A stretch of DNA of 64,000 nt, taken from contig NZ_WOEZ01000183.1 of NCBI RefSeq assembly GCF_013177735.1, positions 52,365-116,364 on the forward strand, written 5' to 3'. Numbering within the stretch: position 1 is the first letter of the stretch; each line of letters opens with the position of its first letter. Shown piece by piece: positions 61,976-64,000 of the stretch. Both the position numbers and the translations under genes were made by a program. The notes beneath the pieces were generated by a model. That model saw only the letters and a list, made by a program, of their open reading frames with translations, was not told the DNA's origin and made no database searches. The stretch comes from Paraburkholderia elongata (GTDB lineage: Bacteria; Pseudomonadota; Gammaproteobacteria; Burkholderiales; Burkholderiaceae).

Positions 61976-62154
61976 TTGATTGCTCCTTATGTGGTAATCG
62001 ATCGAACTATGCCATGAATAGCACCAGAAAGGCAGATCTATGCGGCTATAAAGGCAACAGATTTACGCGGGAACGCATCAAGTGGAGTACGAACCTTTCG
62101 AGCCCACTATCCGATAGCCACATTCTTTAACCTTTCCGATTGCTGGCCAGCCGC

Positions 62155-62493
62155 TTAAGTTGGAGTAAAAACGACAACCTGGCGGTCGGCGATATACCTC
62201 ACACCGCGCATGAACCGGTACTGTTGATCGTCGGCAGTTATCCGGTTGAGTCCCAACTGCGTCAATGCCAGCATCTCGTCGGCCTGAAAGGCATCTACTA
62301 CGCCGTGATCCGTCAAATCCTCCAGAGCGCCGGACGGATTGCCGATATAAACACTGCGTACCTGCGTGCCGATCCGCATCAGAACCACGCTCTCTCCTTC
62401 GTCGAGCGCCAGTTCGAGATAGCCTGCAAGCGTTCGTAATGAATCCGGCGTGCAAGCCTGGGTCTGATAGATCGCAGCATTCGATGGCGTCAT
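62155..62493 (-). CDS. 112-aa protein, paralogue of the gene at 31138-31476
   Basis: A 112-residue soluble protein. It shares TLAGYLELALDEGESVVLMR, VYIGNPSGALEDLTDHG, LTQLGLNRITADDQQYRFM and YIADRQVVVFTPT with the protein at 31138-31476, about half the residues being identical by eye. The ATG at 62493 gives the same length as the paralogue, which supports both starts. Function unknown; the glycine-poor, strand-rich pattern suggests a small barrel. Confidence 0.7.
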   Translation of the reverse strand: MTPSNAAIYQTQACTPDSLRTLAGYLELALDEGESVVLMRIGTQVRSVYIGNPSGALEDLTDHGVVDAFQADEMLALTQLGLNRITADDQQYRFMRGVRYIADRQVVVFTPT

Positions 62494-62785
62494 TTCTGTT
62501 TCCCCGTCACCCACGTCAAGAGAAGCCGGCCGCTGTGCAATGCGGTAATAACCGCTTCTACTATAGGCAAGCATTCGCAGATTCAAAGGGCGGCCGGTCA
62601 TTTTTTTAGCCGCAACCTCGCGTTACCCCGCGTTACCAATCTCGCAGTGCTGTTTCACCTGTGTCCGGACCGTCCTTCTACACTCCGAACCGCACTCAGA
62701 AGCAAAGGCGCGGCCGCTGGAGCGGCTATTGAAATGACGCGCAAAAGCACCACTTTCGAAAAACTCAATAGCAGGGTACTTTCAG

Positions 62786-63022
62786 ATGAAAGCCAGTTTT
62801 ATCAAGACCGCCCTCGCGGCAGTTGCACTGACGTCGGCCGCGGTCGGCACGGCGAACGCCGCCGGTTGTATGAAAGGCGCGGTGGTGGGCGGGGTCGCCG
62901 GCCACTATGCCGGACACCACGCGGTAGTGGGCGCGGTGGGCGGCTGCCTGGTGGGAAGGCATATGGCAAAGAAACAAGCGGAGGAAAGGGCCGCGCAACG
63001 TCAGCAAGTGAGGGCGGAATAG
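62786..63022 (+). CDS. Small exported glycine-zipper protein
   Basis: A 78-residue protein with a signal peptide (IKTALAAVALTSAAVGTANA) and a mature part AGCMKGAVVGGVAGHYAGHH, then VVGAVGGCLVGRHMAKKQ. The G-x-x-x-G spacing is a glycine zipper, as in small outer-membrane lipoproteins of the SlyB/OsmB type, but the Cys is not in a lipobox. The tail is charged and helical. Function unknown. Confidence 0.75.
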   Translation: MKASFIKTALAAVALTSAAVGTANAAGCMKGAVVGGVAGHYAGHHAVVGAVGGCLVGRHMAKKQAEERAAQRQQVRAE

Positions 63023-63032
63023 CCCGGACTGT

Positions 63033-63875
63033 TCACGCGATCCGCAGTCCGCACGCCGGCAGAATCTCCTGCGTGGTCACGAAACGATGCTCCTTGACGG
63101 CGTCGTGAAAGCGCCGGTAATCACTTTTCTCAAAGACTTCGCTCCACCGGGGGCGGTCTCCGCTGTCGTCGTCGGACTGCAAACCGGTGGCTTTGCATTT
63201 CCAGGAGCCGGGCCCCTTGGGAACATAGTCCGGAATCGGCTCTGACGGACCCGGAATGGCGCCGGTTTTCACCGCTTCGCAAATGGTCTGCAGGCGCTTG
63301 TTGTCGTCCAGGTTCCGATTGGTGTCGAGAAGCTTTGTGAGCGCGGCTTTTACATCTTCCGGCAGACCGGGCTGGGATTCAAAGTCTTCCCGTCCCACAA
63401 CGTAGGCGCGTACCGCGCGGCAAGTCATCTCGGCCGCCTGCATGAATTCAGGCAGATTGTGCCTTTTGTTGTACACATTTCTGCCGTCTACGTAATGCCA
63501 TTTCGCCCACGGCTGGTCGGGATAGTGCAAGGCGGCACCGTGACCGACTGGCAGTGCAAGCGTCAGCACATCTTCCTCGACATGCTGGACCAGATGCCGC
63601 GTGGCACGGGTAAGGTGGGCAAGCCAGCCCTCACGCGTGCAATCTTCTGCCTCCAGCATGCGAACGCGGTTCGTCGGACTTTCTATTCCGGCAAAGCCTT
63701 GGTGGGCCCACGTATCGACGTACGTGTGAAGCACCACACCCAGACGGTGCAATGCTGTGTCGGTGCCCCGCTGCCGGATCGCCCGGCGGACCACTTCGCG
63801 AGCAACAGCGCTATCCGCCCGGCACACCGCCTTATCTTCGAGCGTCTCCCCGACACCAGCGGGCAGAAAATGAGG
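63033..63875 (-). pseudogene. 5'-truncated DUF6765-like gene
   Basis: The frame is open for 280 codons up to a TAG at 63876-63878 and reads like the C-terminal part of a DUF6765 protein: PHFLPAGVG, GVVLHTYVDTWAHQGFAGIE (metal-type His/Asp residues), then a long polar tail to CGLRIA. The expected N-terminus is missing, and the upstream DNA belongs to a transposase-bearing element on the other side of 63876. A GTG at 63827 could start a fragment, but the upstream in-frame residues still look like the family, so I call it truncated. Confidence 0.7.
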
Positions 63876-64000
63876 CTATTTCAAAAGTGGAGTGGGTAAT
63901 GCGGCTTACGAGGCATGTGGGTTGAAGGCTGAGAAGTCGAGCTTTCCGGCGATGAGGAACAGCACAGTCCGCATGGTTTTGAAGCTGGCGTACCCGCGCG
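63874..64000 (-). mobile_element. End of an ISL3-like insertion sequence (continues off window)
   Basis: The element seems to begin at GGCTATTTCAAAAGTGGAG (63874-63892), a plausible terminal inverted repeat because ISL3-family ends start with GG. Thirty bases further in is the 3' end of a transposase gene. It disrupts the DUF6765-like gene. The other end and the target duplication are outside the window. Confidence 0.6.
63906..64000 (-). CDS. Transposase C-terminus, ISL3-like (partial)
   Basis: The minus strand reads R-G-Y-A-S-F-K-T-M-R-T-V-L-F-L-I-A-G-K-L then DFSAFNPHAS and stop. The pattern RGYxSFxxxRxxxLFxxGKLD is the last conserved block of ISL3-family transposases, following the catalytic DDE region. 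Only 31 residues are visible, so the family assignment is tentative. Confidence 0.65.
   Translation of the reverse strand, partial: RGYASFKTMRTVLFLIAGKLDFSAFNPHAS

Overview
The window reads as chromosomal DNA of a high-GC betaproteobacterium, most likely Paraburkholderia or Burkholderia. The pointers are the C-P lyase operon with a DUF1045 gene, DUF4148 and DUF2968 proteins, H-NS proteins with short Lys/Ala-rich tails, a Burkholderia-type rhamnolipid operon, and a palindromic repeat near 46.95 kb of a kind common in these genomes. Assignments rest on reading motifs and recalling families; no database search was run. I see no rRNA, no convincing tRNA and no CRISPR array.

Layout. 1-8.1 kb: phosphonate (C-P lyase) locus. 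phnF, a 2H-phosphoesterase-like gene and phnN (cut by the window edge) run leftward; phnGHIJKLM run rightward. The shared 180-bp control region holds a Pho-box-like direct repeat and a perfect 20-bp palindrome. 8.1-11.7 kb: a glycosyltransferase, a YbhN-like membrane protein, and a small secreted-protein/lytic-transglycosylase cassette. 11.8-14.9 kb: a PotD-like binding protein translationally coupled to a membrane diguanylate cyclase. 15.4-19.5 kb: basic amino-acid binding protein, aspartoacylase-like hydrolase, a binding-protein remnant and a porin. 19.6-22.6 kb: a HicAB toxin-antitoxin pair, small proteins and a lipoprotein. 22.7-29.3 kb: glycogen phosphorylase, an MFS exporter, threonine aldolase and an NlpD-like lipoprotein. 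29.5-34.2 kb: plsC, a phasin and many small uncharacterised genes. 34.3-43.3 kb: DUF2968, DUF4148, gnd, a DUF938 methyltransferase, a PPOX-fold flavoprotein, a sirtuin, an SDR, a polysaccharide deacetylase and DUF2252. 43.4-46.7 kb: an outer-membrane barrel and motAB. 46.7-51.7 kb: a repeat element, a DUF3311/sodium-solute symporter pair, and a divergent histidine kinase/response regulator. 51.8-60.1 kb: a seven-gene rhamnolipid operon. 60.6-64.0 kb: an H-NS-like protein with two DNA-binding domains, small proteins, and a DUF6765 gene cut by an ISL3-like insertion sequence that runs off the right edge.

The most notable system is the rhamnolipid operon. Reading leftward it is rhlA, an isoprenylcysteine-carboxyl-methyltransferase-like gene, rhlB, an EmrB-type exporter, rhlC, a NodT-type outer-membrane factor and an EmrA-type adaptor, with start-stop overlaps or gaps of 10 bp or less. 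The membrane methyltransferase between rhlA and rhlB suggests that the fatty-acid carboxylate of the lipid is methyl-esterified before export. Also notable are the binding-protein/GGDEF pair, which resembles polyamine-sensing NspS-MbaA; three CTACGTA boxes ahead of the kinase gene; a motA gene with no canonical start at its expected N-terminus; and a pair of 112-residue paralogues 31 kb apart.
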